DNA of 64,000 bases from Treponema sp. (GCA_031266775.1 JAISAQ010000056.1:160655-224654); one strand, 5' to 3'; counted from the stretch's first letter, positions 19,039 through 27,597 are shown. Numbers and translations are program-made. The notes: generated by a model not told the origin, from the letters alone.

Positions 19039-19476
19039 ATGAGAATTACCACCAGGGGCCGGTATGCGTTGCGGGCGTCTATTGCCCTCGCGAAGCTGGG
19101 TAAAGACGGAAATCCGGTGTCGATAAACAGCCTCGCGGAGGAGGAAAACATCTCGCCGGTATTTCTGGAACAAATTTTCTTCAAACTCAGAAAAGCGGGC
19201 ATTGTCAACTCGGTACGGGGGCCGGGAGGCGGCTTCTGTTTTGCCCTTCCCTTGGACAAACTCACGGTCAAGGAGATCCTTGACGCCGCCGGGGAGGATC
19301 TTTCGGTAACGCCCTGCGACAAACACAACGAAAGCTGCAACCGGATAAGCGGCTGTATCAGCCACAAAGTCTGGGTAGGGGTAACCGACATGGTCAATGA
19401 TTACCTCCGCAGCCTTACCGTCAATGCCATTCTTGAAACCGAAAACAAGGCGGCGGCCTTTCATGAAGCGTCCTGA
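19039..19476 (+). CDS. Rrf2/IscR-family transcriptional regulator with three cysteines
   Basis: A 145-residue Rrf2-family regulator. The N-terminal winged helix starts MRITTRGRYALRAS and contains the recognition helix SPVFLEQIFFKLRKAG and the wing VRGPGGGF. The C-terminal part has CDKHNESCNRISGC, three cysteines like the [2Fe-2S] ligands of IscR and other cluster-sensing Rrf2 proteins. A strong Shine-Dalgarno (GAGGAGG) precedes the ATG. The last 14 bp overlap the next gene in another frame, so the regulator and the membrane protein are co-transcribed. By analogy it may sense iron-sulfur status, nitric oxide or redox state, and may repress itself. Confidence 0.88.
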   Translation: MRITTRGRYALRASIALAKLGKDGNPVSINSLAEEENISPVFLEQIFFKLRKAGIVNSVRGPGGGFCFALPLDKLTVKEILDAAGEDLSVTPCDKHNESCNRISGCISHKVWVGVTDMVNDYLRSLTVNAILETENKAAAFHEAS

Positions 19477-20980
19477 AGCAGGCGAAGAACAGGCGTACCG
19501 GAAAATAACCGAAACCCTGCGCCGCTTCTTCCGCGGGGAAAGGGGCGTCACCGCGGCGGACCTTACCGCCGCCACGGCCCTTCCCCTGGCCACGGTGCGG
19601 GAACTCCTGCCGCGGGCGGCCGACGAATACAGCGGCAGGCTTCAGGTTACGGAATCCGGGGAGATCCTCTACTCCTTTCCCCGGGGCTTAAAGAGCCGTT
19701 ACCGCGGCTTCCGCGCCGTTTTCGCGCGCGCCTGTGAAAAAGCCGCCGTGTGCCTTGCCGTCTTTTTTTCATGGCTCTTCAAAATCTGGATCATGGCGAT
19801 GCTGATAGGTTACTTCGCCCTTTTCATGCTCATCGCGCTGGCGTCCTTTGTCCTTTCGACGGTCGTAGTCAGATCGTCCGGTTCCGGCGGCAGATCCGGA
19901 CGGAACGGGGGCGGCTTTTTTGCCGGATCGGTTTTCAACCTCATCATACGGCTCTGGTTTTATTCGGAGCTGGCCCGTCCCTACGGCTCCAGGAGATCCG
20001 GATGGGACGCCAACGGGCGGGCTTCGCGGCCGGGGAGAACGGAGGCGCCGCGGCCCCTGCACCGGCGTATTTTCGCCTTTGTCTTCGGAGAGGAAGATCC
20101 GAACCGCGGCTGGGCGTCCCGTGAAAAAAAGGCAATTCTCGCCTACCTGCAATCGCATTCGGGGATCATTGCCCTTCCCGAATTCATGGCCCTTACAGGG
20201 CTTTCCCCGGACAGGGCCGAAGAGGAGATCCTTGCCTTTTGCGGCGAATTCGGCGGAATGCCCGAGGCGTCCCCCGGCGGCACCGTGATCTACCGCTTCA
20301 GCGAGATCCTCAAGGGCGCGGAAGAAGCCGCCGTGCGTCCTGGAACGCGCGGAGAGGAGATTATGGCGCCTGTCAAACGGCTCAGGATCTTTTCGGCGAA
20401 CACAAAAAACATGAACGGATGGTTTGCCGCCGTCAACGGGGTAAACCTTCTTTTCGGGAGCTACTTCCTTTACAACGCCGCGGCCGGCCCCGTTTCCGCC
20501 GGAGCCGGGATTGAAAGGAATTCGTATGTATACGCCCTCGTCACAGCCTTTCTGGAGTACATGGGACCGGACCCCAGGCTCGCCATCGCCGTGGGGCTGG
20601 GCGTCATTCCCATTGTGTTTTCCGTCCTCTTCTGGCTCATTCCCGCCATACGCTTTTACGCGCTGAAGAAGGAAAACGGGGCGATACGGCTTGAGAATTT
20701 CCGCAAGGGGGCCTTTAGCCTTATCTGGGAAAAACCCGCCGGAATCAGGGAACAGGACATAACCGGAAAGGCCGCCGAATGCAGCCCGGAAAACCTGGCG
20801 GCCGCCCGTGACCGCGTCATCAAGGACATGGGGGCCTATTCGATGCCCGGCGTCACAGCCGGTAACGGAATGGTGTACGACTTCACCGGCCTCAAAGCCG
20901 AAAAGGAAATTCTGGAAGAATGCCGGGCCGGCGTAAAAGACGAAGGCCCCGGCAAAACCGTTTTTGACAGCGACGCGTAA
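19463..20980 (+). CDS. Membrane protein with two winged-helix-like segments; possible homologue of a cyanobacterial/plastid family
   Basis: I chose the ATG at 19463 (MKRPEAGEEQAY); the longer track ORF uses upstream codons inside the regulator gene. The 505-residue product has an N-terminal helix-turn-helix-like domain (residues 10-80), two close membrane segments (about 95-135), a Gly/Arg-rich linker, a second wHTH-like domain introduced by VFGEEDPNRGW and ending GGTVIYRFSEI, and further membrane segments near residues 335 and 375. The FGxxDPNxxW and short wHTH pattern reminds me of a cyanobacterial and chloroplast family annotated in plants as iron-sulfur cluster biosynthesis protein (At5g03900-like). 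The overlapping IscR-like regulator fits such a role, but this is from memory and unverified. Confidence 0.6.
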   Translation: MKRPEAGEEQAYRKITETLRRFFRGERGVTAADLTAATALPLATVRELLPRAADEYSGRLQVTESGEILYSFPRGLKSRYRGFRAVFARACEKAAVCLAVFFSWLFKIWIMAMLIGYFALFMLIALASFVLSTVVVRSSGSGGRSGRNGGGFFAGSVFNLIIRLWFYSELARPYGSRRSGWDANGRASRPGRTEAPRPLHRRIFAFVFGEEDPNRGWASREKKAILAYLQSHSGIIALPEFMALTGLSPDRAEEEILAFCGEFGGMPEASPGGTVIYRFSEILKGAEEAAVRPGTRGEEIMAPVKRLRIFSANTKNMNGWFAAVNGVNLLFGSYFLYNAAAGPVSAGAGIERNSYVYALVTAFLEYMGPDPRLAIAVGLGVIPIVFSVLFWLIPAIRFYALKKENGAIRLENFRKGAFSLIWEKPAGIREQDITGKAAECSPENLAAARDRVIKDMGAYSMPGVTAGNGMVYDFTGLKAEKEILEECRAGVKDEGPGKTVFDSDA

Positions 20981-20993
20981 GGGAGGGCGGCGG

Positions 20994-21362
20994 CTATTTC
21001 CGCCTGAATTTCAGGACATGGGCGGCGTTGTCTTCGTCCGTGTACGACATGTTGGAATTGGACCCGGATTCCGCGTAGCCCGCCAGAGTGCTGAGAACAA
21101 GTTCGCCTGATCTTTCCACATGCAGGCGTTTGGTAACACGGTTGAACTTGAACACAATGGGATCCTCGCCCCTTACCTGCAGGGTGTACTGCACGTTGTT
21201 GCCGTTAAGCTGAATGACGGCGTTTGTCACCTTTTCGGTCATGCCGGTTTCGGCGCCGTCCTTTGTCCAGGATACCAGCGCGGCGTTTGCCCCGTTTCTC
21301 ATCTGCGCGAAAAGCGGGATCGAAAAAAGAATAAACGCGAGGGCAAACAGTGTTTTTTTCAT
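20994..21362 (-). CDS. Small exported periplasmic protein, unknown function
   Basis: A 122-residue product with a clear signal peptide (MKKTLFALAFILFSIPLFAQ, cleavage after FAQ). The mature part of about 100 residues is beta-rich (VQYTLQVRGEDPIVFKFNR, KRLHVERSGELVLSTL), suggesting a small lipocalin-like or sandwich domain. The ATG follows GGAGG and a good promoter lies just upstream, partly inside the end of the helicase gene. It converges on the membrane protein gene with a 13-bp gap. No family is recognised. Confidence 0.65.
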   Translation of the reverse strand: MKKTLFALAFILFSIPLFAQMRNGANAALVSWTKDGAETGMTEKVTNAVIQLNGNNVQYTLQVRGEDPIVFKFNRVTKRLHVERSGELVLSTLAGYAESGSNSNMSYTDEDNAAHVLKFRRK

Positions 21363-21379
21363 AAACAGCCTCCGCTTTT

Positions 21380-21408
21380 ATTGTATTTCACGCCGGGAAC
21401 ATTTTCAA
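21380..21408 (-). promoter_or_regulatory. Sigma70-like promoter for the small exported protein
   Basis: On the minus strand TTGAAA, a 17-nt spacer and TACAAT precede the gene starting at 21362. The -35 overlaps the stop codon region of the upstream helicase gene. Confidence 0.5.
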
Positions 21409-23963
21409 ATTTCGTCAAAGAGGAACGATTCCGTTTTTCGCAGCAGCGACTCAAATTCCCCGAAATACCGTTTTGTTTCGGGAAGCGAACGGATAAAAAT
21501 TTCGCCGTAGCGCTTCTTGATGATCCTGCCGTCCAGAACCGCCACCACGCCGCGGTCGCTTGAGCGCCGCATGAGGCGGCCGAAGCCCTGCTTGAATTTC
21601 ATCACCGACTCTGGAAGCGAAAGCTCCATAAAGGCGCTCTTCCCCTTTTTTTCAAGGGCCTCCCCGCGCGCCTCAAATACGGGATCGCTTGGAGCCCTGA
21701 AGGGAAGCCGGCAGAGGATCACAAGACGCAGGGTATCGCCGGGGGCGTCGACGCCCTGCCAGAATGAATCGGTGGCAAAAAGAACGCTGGTCTTGTCCTC
21801 AAGGAAATTCGAAAGAAGGCGGGAACGGTCGTCATCCCCCTGTTTGAGGCACCGTATCCCCATCTCCCGTAGCTCCCCGGCGGCGGCGGCCCAGGCGCTC
21901 TCCAGAGACTGGTAGGAAGTAAAGAGCGCCAGGGCGGACCCCCCGGCCGCCGCCGCAAGGCGCGTAACAGCCATGTCGACAAAGCCCTGATACCCCGGCT
22001 CTTCCGGCAGCGGCGCGTCGGAAGGAACGGCAAGGAGCGTTGAAACGCGGTAGGGAAAGGGAGAAGGAAAACACCCCGAAAGGTACTCCCTGCTTCCGGC
22101 AAGACTGAGCCCACAGCGGCCCGCCCAGTAGCCGAACGAGCCGTTTCCCACCGTGAGCGTCGCGGAAGTACAGATGACGCTTTTGTTCGGCCTGAACAGG
22201 GCCTCTTCCAGCGCGGGGGCAATGTCTACCGGGGTAACCGTGTAGGTGATCCAGGGATTACTCCCCTCCCCCCCGGAATCGCCCCGGCCCCGGCGCGGCT
22301 CCAGCCACATGACTTCCTCCGGTTTTTCCCGGTAGGCGATAAAGGAGGAACATATTCCCCCAACATCGTCGAGCCTCCTCAGCGCCGTCTTTATTTCCCA
22401 CATACAGCTTTCAAGCCCCTCGTCTCCTTCCCTGAGATCCTCGCATTCTTCAAGCAGGGTCCGTACCATATCCCCCAGCGCGCCTAAGTGTTTGCGAAGC
22501 GAGGCGAAATGGGAAAACAGGGGAAGGAAGGCGTCTTCCCGTCCGGGCGTAAGGCGGAAGGTCCCCTGAAACCCCTGACCGGCTCCCCCGCCGCAGAGGA
22601 GAAGCCCCGCCTCGTCAAGCGAATCGGCCGCGGCGCGTATCTTTTCAATCAGCAAAGCCGCCTCGTCAAGCCTGTCGCCTCCAGGGTCCCGGTTTGCCGC
22701 GGAGGCAAGCCGCACCAGAAGCCCCCGCCGGTTTGCACGCCGCCTCCTGTAGAGCCGCCCCAGCTGGCGGAAAATTCCCAGGCGGCTGAATTCCTTTGAA
22801 AAAAAAGATGTTGCCGCGTCTTCCATGGTGTGGGCCTCGTCAATGATTACCCGCGTATAGGGAGGCAGAACCACGGTCCCCTCGTAACCGGCTCCCTCAC
22901 GCCGCGCGGCAAGATCGGCAAAAAGGAGGTGGTGATTAACCACCAGCAGCTTCGCGTCGGCGGCTTCTTTTCTGAGGGAAAGGACAAAGCAGCGTTCCCG
23001 CACGGGACAGCGCATCCCCATGCAGAGATCCGCCTCGGAACAGATCCGCGACCAGACTTCCCCGGAAGGAACAAAGGAAAGATCGGAACGGCTGCCCGTC
23101 CCGGCCGTTTCGGCCCAAAGCGCGATGCGCCGCAGTTCATCGTTATATTCGTCACGCAGATCAGATTCCCCGCGGGCGTCTTCAAGACGGCGCAGGCAAA
23201 GGTAGTTGCCCCGCCCTTTCATGAGCACGGCCTTGATCTTCCGGCCCGCCGAAAGCGCCACAAGGGGGATGTCCTTTTCAAAAAGCTGCTGCTGAAGAGT
23301 GATGGTGGCAGTTGAGATGACAATACGTTCGCCGTTTTCAAGCGCGTAATGCACCGCGGGAAGAAGATAGGCGAAAGATTTTCCCACCCCCGTTCCCGCC
23401 TCGGCGGCGACAAGCGCGTCCTCGTTAAAACCCCGCACGACAAGCCGCACAAGATCCAGCTGAGATTCCCTGGGTTCCCAGGACGGCAGCCTGAGGGCGG
23501 CGCTTCCGCCCTCTTCAAGCGCCGCGCAGATCCTGTCCGGGTCAAGTGACTTTATCTTTTTCCGCCGTACAGGTTCGGCCACTACATAGACCTTTTCAAC
23601 CCCGTTGTCGGTAATGTAGGCGCCCGTCCCCTCCTCGGCGGCCCGGGAGGCGATGCGCAGATCGTTGTCGCTGGGGATCAAAAAACCTGAAGGGTGGTTG
23701 TGAATAAAAACATCAGGCGGGGAACTTTCGGGGGCCCGGCCGGGATCTTCTTTGCAGGCGGAACCAGGCGGGGATTCCCCCTCCGTCCACCGCCACACCG
23801 CGGGAACCGCGCCCTCGTTTCCCCGGGCAAGCACCCTGATCCTCTCCACGAGTCCCGCGCCGTCTATCCAGCCCAGGGCGAAAACCTCGTTTCCCCCCGA
23901 GGCGCTTATTTCAGCCCTGAGTTCCGCGCCGCATGCCTTCGTAAACCGACTGTCCGCCCGCAC
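21405..23963 (-). CDS. DinG-type DNA helicase fused to an N-terminal JAB/RadC-like domain
   Basis: An 852-residue two-part protein. Residues about 1-140 form a JAB/JAMM domain with the motif HNHPSGFLIPSDND (HxHP...SxxD) like RadC. The rest is a superfamily 2 XPD/DinG helicase: Walker A AEAGTGVGKS, DEAH box IIDEAHTMED, and SFWQGVD plus QGFGRLMR in motif VI. Cysteines near LCLRRL and in CSEADLCMGMRCPVRERC fit the four-Cys iron-sulfur cluster. DinG helicases unwind DNA with 5' overhangs and act in repair. The start is GTG at 23963 after GGGAGG. The JAB half may be a metal-dependent isopeptidase or only a structural module; this cannot be told from sequence. Confidence 0.85.
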   Translation of the reverse strand: MRADSRFTKACGAELRAEISASGGNEVFALGWIDGAGLVERIRVLARGNEGAVPAVWRWTEGESPPGSACKEDPGRAPESSPPDVFIHNHPSGFLIPSDNDLRIASRAAEEGTGAYITDNGVEKVYVVAEPVRRKKIKSLDPDRICAALEEGGSAALRLPSWEPRESQLDLVRLVVRGFNEDALVAAEAGTGVGKSFAYLLPAVHYALENGERIVISTATITLQQQLFEKDIPLVALSAGRKIKAVLMKGRGNYLCLRRLEDARGESDLRDEYNDELRRIALWAETAGTGSRSDLSFVPSGEVWSRICSEADLCMGMRCPVRERCFVLSLRKEAADAKLLVVNHHLLFADLAARREGAGYEGTVVLPPYTRVIIDEAHTMEDAATSFFSKEFSRLGIFRQLGRLYRRRRANRRGLLVRLASAANRDPGGDRLDEAALLIEKIRAAADSLDEAGLLLCGGGAGQGFQGTFRLTPGREDAFLPLFSHFASLRKHLGALGDMVRTLLEECEDLREGDEGLESCMWEIKTALRRLDDVGGICSSFIAYREKPEEVMWLEPRRGRGDSGGEGSNPWITYTVTPVDIAPALEEALFRPNKSVICTSATLTVGNGSFGYWAGRCGLSLAGSREYLSGCFPSPFPYRVSTLLAVPSDAPLPEEPGYQGFVDMAVTRLAAAAGGSALALFTSYQSLESAWAAAAGELREMGIRCLKQGDDDRSRLLSNFLEDKTSVLFATDSFWQGVDAPGDTLRLVILCRLPFRAPSDPVFEARGEALEKKGKSAFMELSLPESVMKFKQGFGRLMRRSSDRGVVAVLDGRIIKKRYGEIFIRSLPETKRYFGEFESLLRKTESFLFDEI

Positions 23964-24041
23964 CCCGCCTTCCTCCCGTGGAGCATACTACGGCGCCGGG
24001 AAAAAGGCGAGAGGCCGTAGTACCTCTGGCGGCGCGGCGTC

Positions 24042-24070
24042 TTGACAGCGGGACGGTTTCAGGCTATTGT
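24042..24070 (+). promoter_or_regulatory. Sigma70-like promoter for tRNA-Arg
   Basis: TTGACA (24042-24047), a 17-nt spacer and TATTGT (24065-24070) lie 11 nt before the tRNA 5' end. This is a perfect -35 with a 5/6 -10. Confidence 0.75.
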
Positions 24071-24081
24071 TAGATCCTGCC

Positions 24082-24155
<74 letters not shown>

Positions 24156-24178
24156 GGGCCCCTTTGGGGGCCTTTTTT
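24156..24178 (+). terminator. Rho-independent terminator of tRNA-Arg
   Basis: GGCCCC and GGGGCC pair around a TTTG loop, and a run of six T follows directly. It begins one base after the tRNA discriminator. Confidence 0.88.
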
Positions 24179-24261
24179 ATGTCCGCCCGATTTTACCTTG
24201 TTTGCTATTTCTTTACCCGGCAAGGAATTAGCGTATTCCCCGTTTTACCCTGCCGGCCTTT

Positions 24262-25077
24262 TCATTCTTTTACGGCCCCGGCGGTAAGGCCCGACAGAAA
24301 ATATTTTGACGCGAAGAGAAAAACCAGGAGGAGCGGCAGAACAGTGATAGCGCTGGCGAGCATCACCGCGCCGTAGTCGGTTCCGCGCTCTATGATCATG
24401 GATTTGAGCAGCACCGGCAGGGTCTGTTGGGCCGGCATACGCAGTATCAGCAGCGGCTGCACAAAATCGTTCCACACGGTGACAAACTGCATTATCCCCA
24501 GGGACGCATAGGCCGGCAGAATGATGGGCGCAATCACCCTGAAGAATATGGTTATTTCACTGCAACCGTCTATCCTTGCCGCGTCCAGGAGGGAGGAAGG
24601 CACGTTTTTCCGGCAGTATTGGCGCATCCAGAATACGCCGAATGCGTGGGCCGCGTTGGGGATGACAAGCGCCTTAAACGAATTGAGCCAGCCGAATTTG
24701 CTCATCATGATGAACCAGGGAATAATGCCGGCGGTCCAGGGCACCATCATGGTAAGAAGGAGCAGGGCGAAAAGCTGTTTCTTGAAAGGAAATGTGTACA
24801 CCGCAAAGGCATAACCTCCGAGGGAGCAAAAAAAGAGTACCAGGAGGGTATTGCATACGGAAATGACGGAGCTGTTCAGAAAGCCGCGGGCCAGATTAAT
24901 TCTGGAGATCATAAAGCGGTAATTCTGAACCACATTGCCGCCGAACCAGTACTTGGGGGGATAGGAAAAAATTTCCTGCGTCGATCGGGTGGCCATGACG
25001 AACATAAGATAAAACGGAAGGAACATGCAGACTGCAAGGAATACGAGAACAGTGTAGAGCCCGATTTTTTTCGCCAT
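24262..25077 (-). CDS. ABC sugar transporter permease, MalG/UgpE type
   Basis: A 271-residue inner-membrane protein with six predicted membrane segments (first at residues 7-30, YTVLVFLAVCMFLPFYLMFV). The ATPase-contact loop LLDAARIDGCSEITIFFRVIAPI is the EAA motif of carbohydrate uptake permeases (CUT1 family). It is the last gene of a binding protein-permease-permease operon. The gap to the preceding permease is 1 bp. No ATPase gene is nearby, so a shared MsiK/MalK-like ATPase elsewhere must energise it. The substrate is unknown. It converges on tRNA-Arg. Confidence 0.92.
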   Translation of the reverse strand: MAKKIGLYTVLVFLAVCMFLPFYLMFVMATRSTQEIFSYPPKYWFGGNVVQNYRFMISRINLARGFLNSSVISVCNTLLVLFFCSLGGYAFAVYTFPFKKQLFALLLLTMMVPWTAGIIPWFIMMSKFGWLNSFKALVIPNAAHAFGVFWMRQYCRKNVPSSLLDAARIDGCSEITIFFRVIAPIILPAYASLGIMQFVTVWNDFVQPLLILRMPAQQTLPVLLKSMIIERGTDYGAVMLASAITVLPLLLVFLFASKYFLSGLTAGAVKE

Positions 25078-25078
25078 G

Positions 25079-25987
25079 CTAGACCGCCTCGTTCCCGGCC
25101 TGATCTTTGCCGGTCATAAGCTTTGTAATTACAAGCGAGTAAAGTATGACAAGAACGGTAATGACATAAGCGCAGGCCGAAGCGTACCCGAACAGAACCC
25201 CTCCCTGGGGCGCCTTGTTGAGAAGGTATATCATCAGGGTAAGGCCCCCGTTGTTCGGTCCTCCCGCCCAGTTTGAATTGGTGAGAATAAAAGGCTCGGT
25301 AAATATGCTTAAGGTTCCTATGCCGTGCTGAATCAGGGTAAAGAGAATGATTGGCCTTAAAAGAGGAATAGTGATTCTTGTAAAAATACGGAAATGCCCG
25401 GCCCCGTCTATCGTCGCCGCCTCGTAAATGTCCGTACTTATCCCCTGCATTCCCGCGAGGTACATGACGACGTTCCAGCCTGTCCATTTCCAGGAAAAAA
25501 GCACCAGTACCGCGGCTTTGATGAGCGATCCGTCGCCACCCAGCCAGTTAAGCGGCTCAAAGCCGAAGAGCTTGAGGGGAACGTTGAAAAACCCGAAATT
25601 GTATCCGAAAAAATTCTGAAAAATAATAGTAATGGCGACTATGCCCGTTACCATGGGAAGAAAAAAAACGGTTTTAAACGCGTCCTTAAAACGGACCAGT
25701 CTTGAATTGAGAATGTACGCCAGGGTAAGTCCTGTGAGCAGTATGCTTATATGCGAGACTATTCCGATGAAGAGGGTGTTTTTCAGGGCTTTTCCGAAGA
25801 GGGGATCCTTCAGCAGATTGATGTAATTCCGCAGCCCCTCAAAGCGCATGGGCATGACCCCGTCCCAGCGAAAAAAGCTGAGGTACAGCCCGCCCGCCAG
25901 GGGAAAGAGGCCGAAGATGAAAAAAAGAATGTAAAACGGGGCAATATAGATATAGGCCACCGTCCATTGTTTTTTTTCCGTCGTCAT
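25079..25987 (-). CDS. ABC sugar transporter permease, MalF/UgpA type
   Basis: A 302-residue inner-membrane protein with six predicted membrane helices and the EAA loop IYEAATIDGAGHFRIFTRITIP. Together with the following gene it forms the heterodimeric channel of a CUT1-type importer. The phrase LSFFRWDG near residues 34-41 is typical of MalF-like subunits. It lies 15 bp after the binding lipoprotein. The likely substrate is a di- or oligosaccharide, but nothing in the sequence identifies it. Confidence 0.92.
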   Translation of the reverse strand: MTTEKKQWTVAYIYIAPFYILFFIFGLFPLAGGLYLSFFRWDGVMPMRFEGLRNYINLLKDPLFGKALKNTLFIGIVSHISILLTGLTLAYILNSRLVRFKDAFKTVFFLPMVTGIVAITIIFQNFFGYNFGFFNVPLKLFGFEPLNWLGGDGSLIKAAVLVLFSWKWTGWNVVMYLAGMQGISTDIYEAATIDGAGHFRIFTRITIPLLRPIILFTLIQHGIGTLSIFTEPFILTNSNWAGGPNNGGLTLMIYLLNKAPQGGVLFGYASACAYVITVLVILYSLVITKLMTGKDQAGNEAV

Positions 25988-26002
25988 CGGGAAGGGCTGC
26001 TG

Positions 26003-27343
26003 CTACTCCCAGACGCCCGCGTCTTTGAGGATCTCTATCTGCTGCCGCACAAGTTCCGCGTTGGCTGTTTCTACGTTCTGCTTGAAAAGCGCGCGTATGC
26101 CCGCGGCGTCCAGGCCTTTTTCTATGCCCGCGTTAACGGAGTTTTCGAGCTGGTTCTCGGCGTTCTGATCCATGATGGTGGTGTACACCGGCCTGAGTTG
26201 TGCGGCCAGGTCGCGCCACATCACCTTGGTGTGCTGATCGCCGAAATAGGGATCCGGAACATCGTAAATCGCGTCGTCCTTCCAGGCCGGTTTATACGCC
26301 GGGAAGTAGTCTATGGCCTTGAATATGTCGTTCTGGCCCCTTTCACTGGCGAGCATGTAAGAGATAAAAGCCCATGCCTCAGCCTTGTGCCTGCTCTGCC
26401 TGGGAATGGCGAGGAAACTGCCGCCCCAGTTGGTCGGCGGCACGGGGCCCAACAGGCTGGTCACTTTCCAGTGGCCGGCGCCGCCTGGATCCAGAGCCGT
26501 CTTCAACATGCCGCCGAGCCAGGAACCGCACAAAAAACCGGCAAGGGATCCGTTGGCAAAGCCGGACATGGCTTCCGCGCCGAGGAAGTTGACATTCATG
26601 TCCCACTTGTTTTTTCTCATCGCGATAACCGTGTCAAGACATTCCATGTCTCCGGGTCTTTCTATGACAAGATTAAGATCCCTGTCGTAATAGTCGCGGT
26701 TCATGAATATCTCAAAGTAAAGATTGGCGGCGCTGGGCAGGAGCCAGCGTTTACCGGGTATATACACTTTCTCCGCTACATCGAGGACGCCGTCCCAGGT
26801 ACTGATGAGTTTGGCGACTTCGCCGGGCTCGGAGGGAAGGCCAACTTCCTTAAACACGTCGGTCCTGTAAAAGAGGGTCACCGGCCCCATATCCCAGGGT
26901 ATAGCCGCCAAACGCTTGCGGTCTGACGAATAACCCTGATCCCATTTGTAGGCGACAAAGTCATTTGAGTATTTTTCGGCGTTATACGGGGGAGAAAGAA
27001 AATCTTCCAGCGCCGGCGAATCGCGGAACTGGGCTATGGAGCCGCCTTCTATGGAAACCACATCCTCCGCGCCGGCGCCGGCGGAAAGGGCCGTCTGTAC
27101 AAGCTGCATGTAGTCGCCTGAGTTGGAGTTGCTGAAATGGAACTCTATGTCTATATTGGGATATTGTTCCTTAAAGCCGTCCAGCGCGGCTTTGACACCT
27201 TCATCCGCCGAAGGCCATCCGCCGAACGTGATGGTAACTGTTCCTGAACCCGAAGAACCATCCGGCTCTTTTTTTGAACAGCCCGCGGCCGCAAGACAAA
27301 CAAGCAATAAAACAATTAACCTTTTAATAACGTTTTTTATCAT
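26003..27343 (-). CDS. ABC sugar-binding lipoprotein (solute-binding protein family 1)
   Basis: A 446-residue lipoprotein with a signal sequence ending in LAAAGC and a Ser/Gly linker. The mature domain opens TVTITFGGWPSADEG and contains the family 1 pattern FKEQYPNIDIEFH, typical of CUT1 binding proteins. It captures sugar in the periplasm for the two permeases downstream. AGGAGAAG lies 7 nt before the ATG. The leader of about 190 nt from the predicted promoter contains a small Lys-rich reading frame that runs into this start. Confidence 0.93.
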   Translation of the reverse strand: MIKNVIKRLIVLLLVCLAAAGCSKKEPDGSSGSGTVTITFGGWPSADEGVKAALDGFKEQYPNIDIEFHFSNSNSGDYMQLVQTALSAGAGAEDVVSIEGGSIAQFRDSPALEDFLSPPYNAEKYSNDFVAYKWDQGYSSDRKRLAAIPWDMGPVTLFYRTDVFKEVGLPSEPGEVAKLISTWDGVLDVAEKVYIPGKRWLLPSAANLYFEIFMNRDYYDRDLNLVIERPGDMECLDTVIAMRKNKWDMNVNFLGAEAMSGFANGSLAGFLCGSWLGGMLKTALDPGGAGHWKVTSLLGPVPPTNWGGSFLAIPRQSRHKAEAWAFISYMLASERGQNDIFKAIDYFPAYKPAWKDDAIYDVPDPYFGDQHTKVMWRDLAAQLRPVYTTIMDQNAENQLENSVNAGIEKGLDAAGIRALFKQNVETANAELVRQQIEILKDAGVWE

Positions 27344-27452
27344 ACTTCTTCTCCTGTAAAAGCCGGCCGGTGAACAAGCCGTTAACCGTCTTTTTTTCTT
27401 TTAGCCGGGCAACGCCGGCCTTTTTCAATTTCCTTTTTTTAGTACCCGCCAT
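27324..27452 (-). CDS. Possible small Lys-rich reading frame in the binding-protein leader
   Basis: This frame is too short for the ORF track. The ATG at 27452 has GAGGT 9 nt upstream, encodes 42 residues (start MAGTKKRKLKKAG, end KKYDKKRY) and stops 20 bases inside the next gene in another frame. It overlaps the Shine-Dalgarno and start of the binding lipoprotein, so its translation could influence the downstream start. About one third of residues are Lys or Arg. It may be a regulatory leader peptide or chance. There is no homology evidence. Confidence 0.3.
   Translation of the reverse strand: MAGTKKRKLKKAGVARLKEKKTVNGLFTGRLLQEKKYDKKRY
27405..27418 (+). repeat. 14-bp inverted repeat, left copy
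   Basis: CCGGGCAACGCCGG here is the exact reverse complement of 27658-27671. The two copies flank the divergent promoters between the binding-protein gene and maf. Each copy can also form a short CCGG/CCGG hairpin. Confidence 0.6.
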
Positions 27453-27542
27453 CAGGTTTTTACCTCAGGCAAGGGAGGCGCTTCCGCTTCTGTGAATCCA
27501 TGACTGCCCCGGAATTGATAAATCTGCAGAAAATACGATAAC

Positions 27543-27571
27543 AGAATAACCGGCTATTGGTACTATGTCAA
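27543..27571 (-). promoter_or_regulatory. Sigma70-like promoter of the ABC operon
   Basis: On the minus strand TTGACA, a 17-nt spacer and TATTCT (4-5/6) lie about 190 nt before the binding-protein ATG. It sits in the 392-bp gene-poor region 27344-27735. That region also holds the maf promoter, an A/T tract and the inverted repeat; I see nothing else in it. Confidence 0.6.
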
Positions 27572-27597
27572 CAAAAATTGAAAAAAATATTTTTATT

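Noticed and set aside
25751-26926. 391-aa plus-strand ORF opposite the binding protein and permease
   Set aside because: It crosses two supported transport genes, lacks a Shine-Dalgarno and has no recognisable domain.
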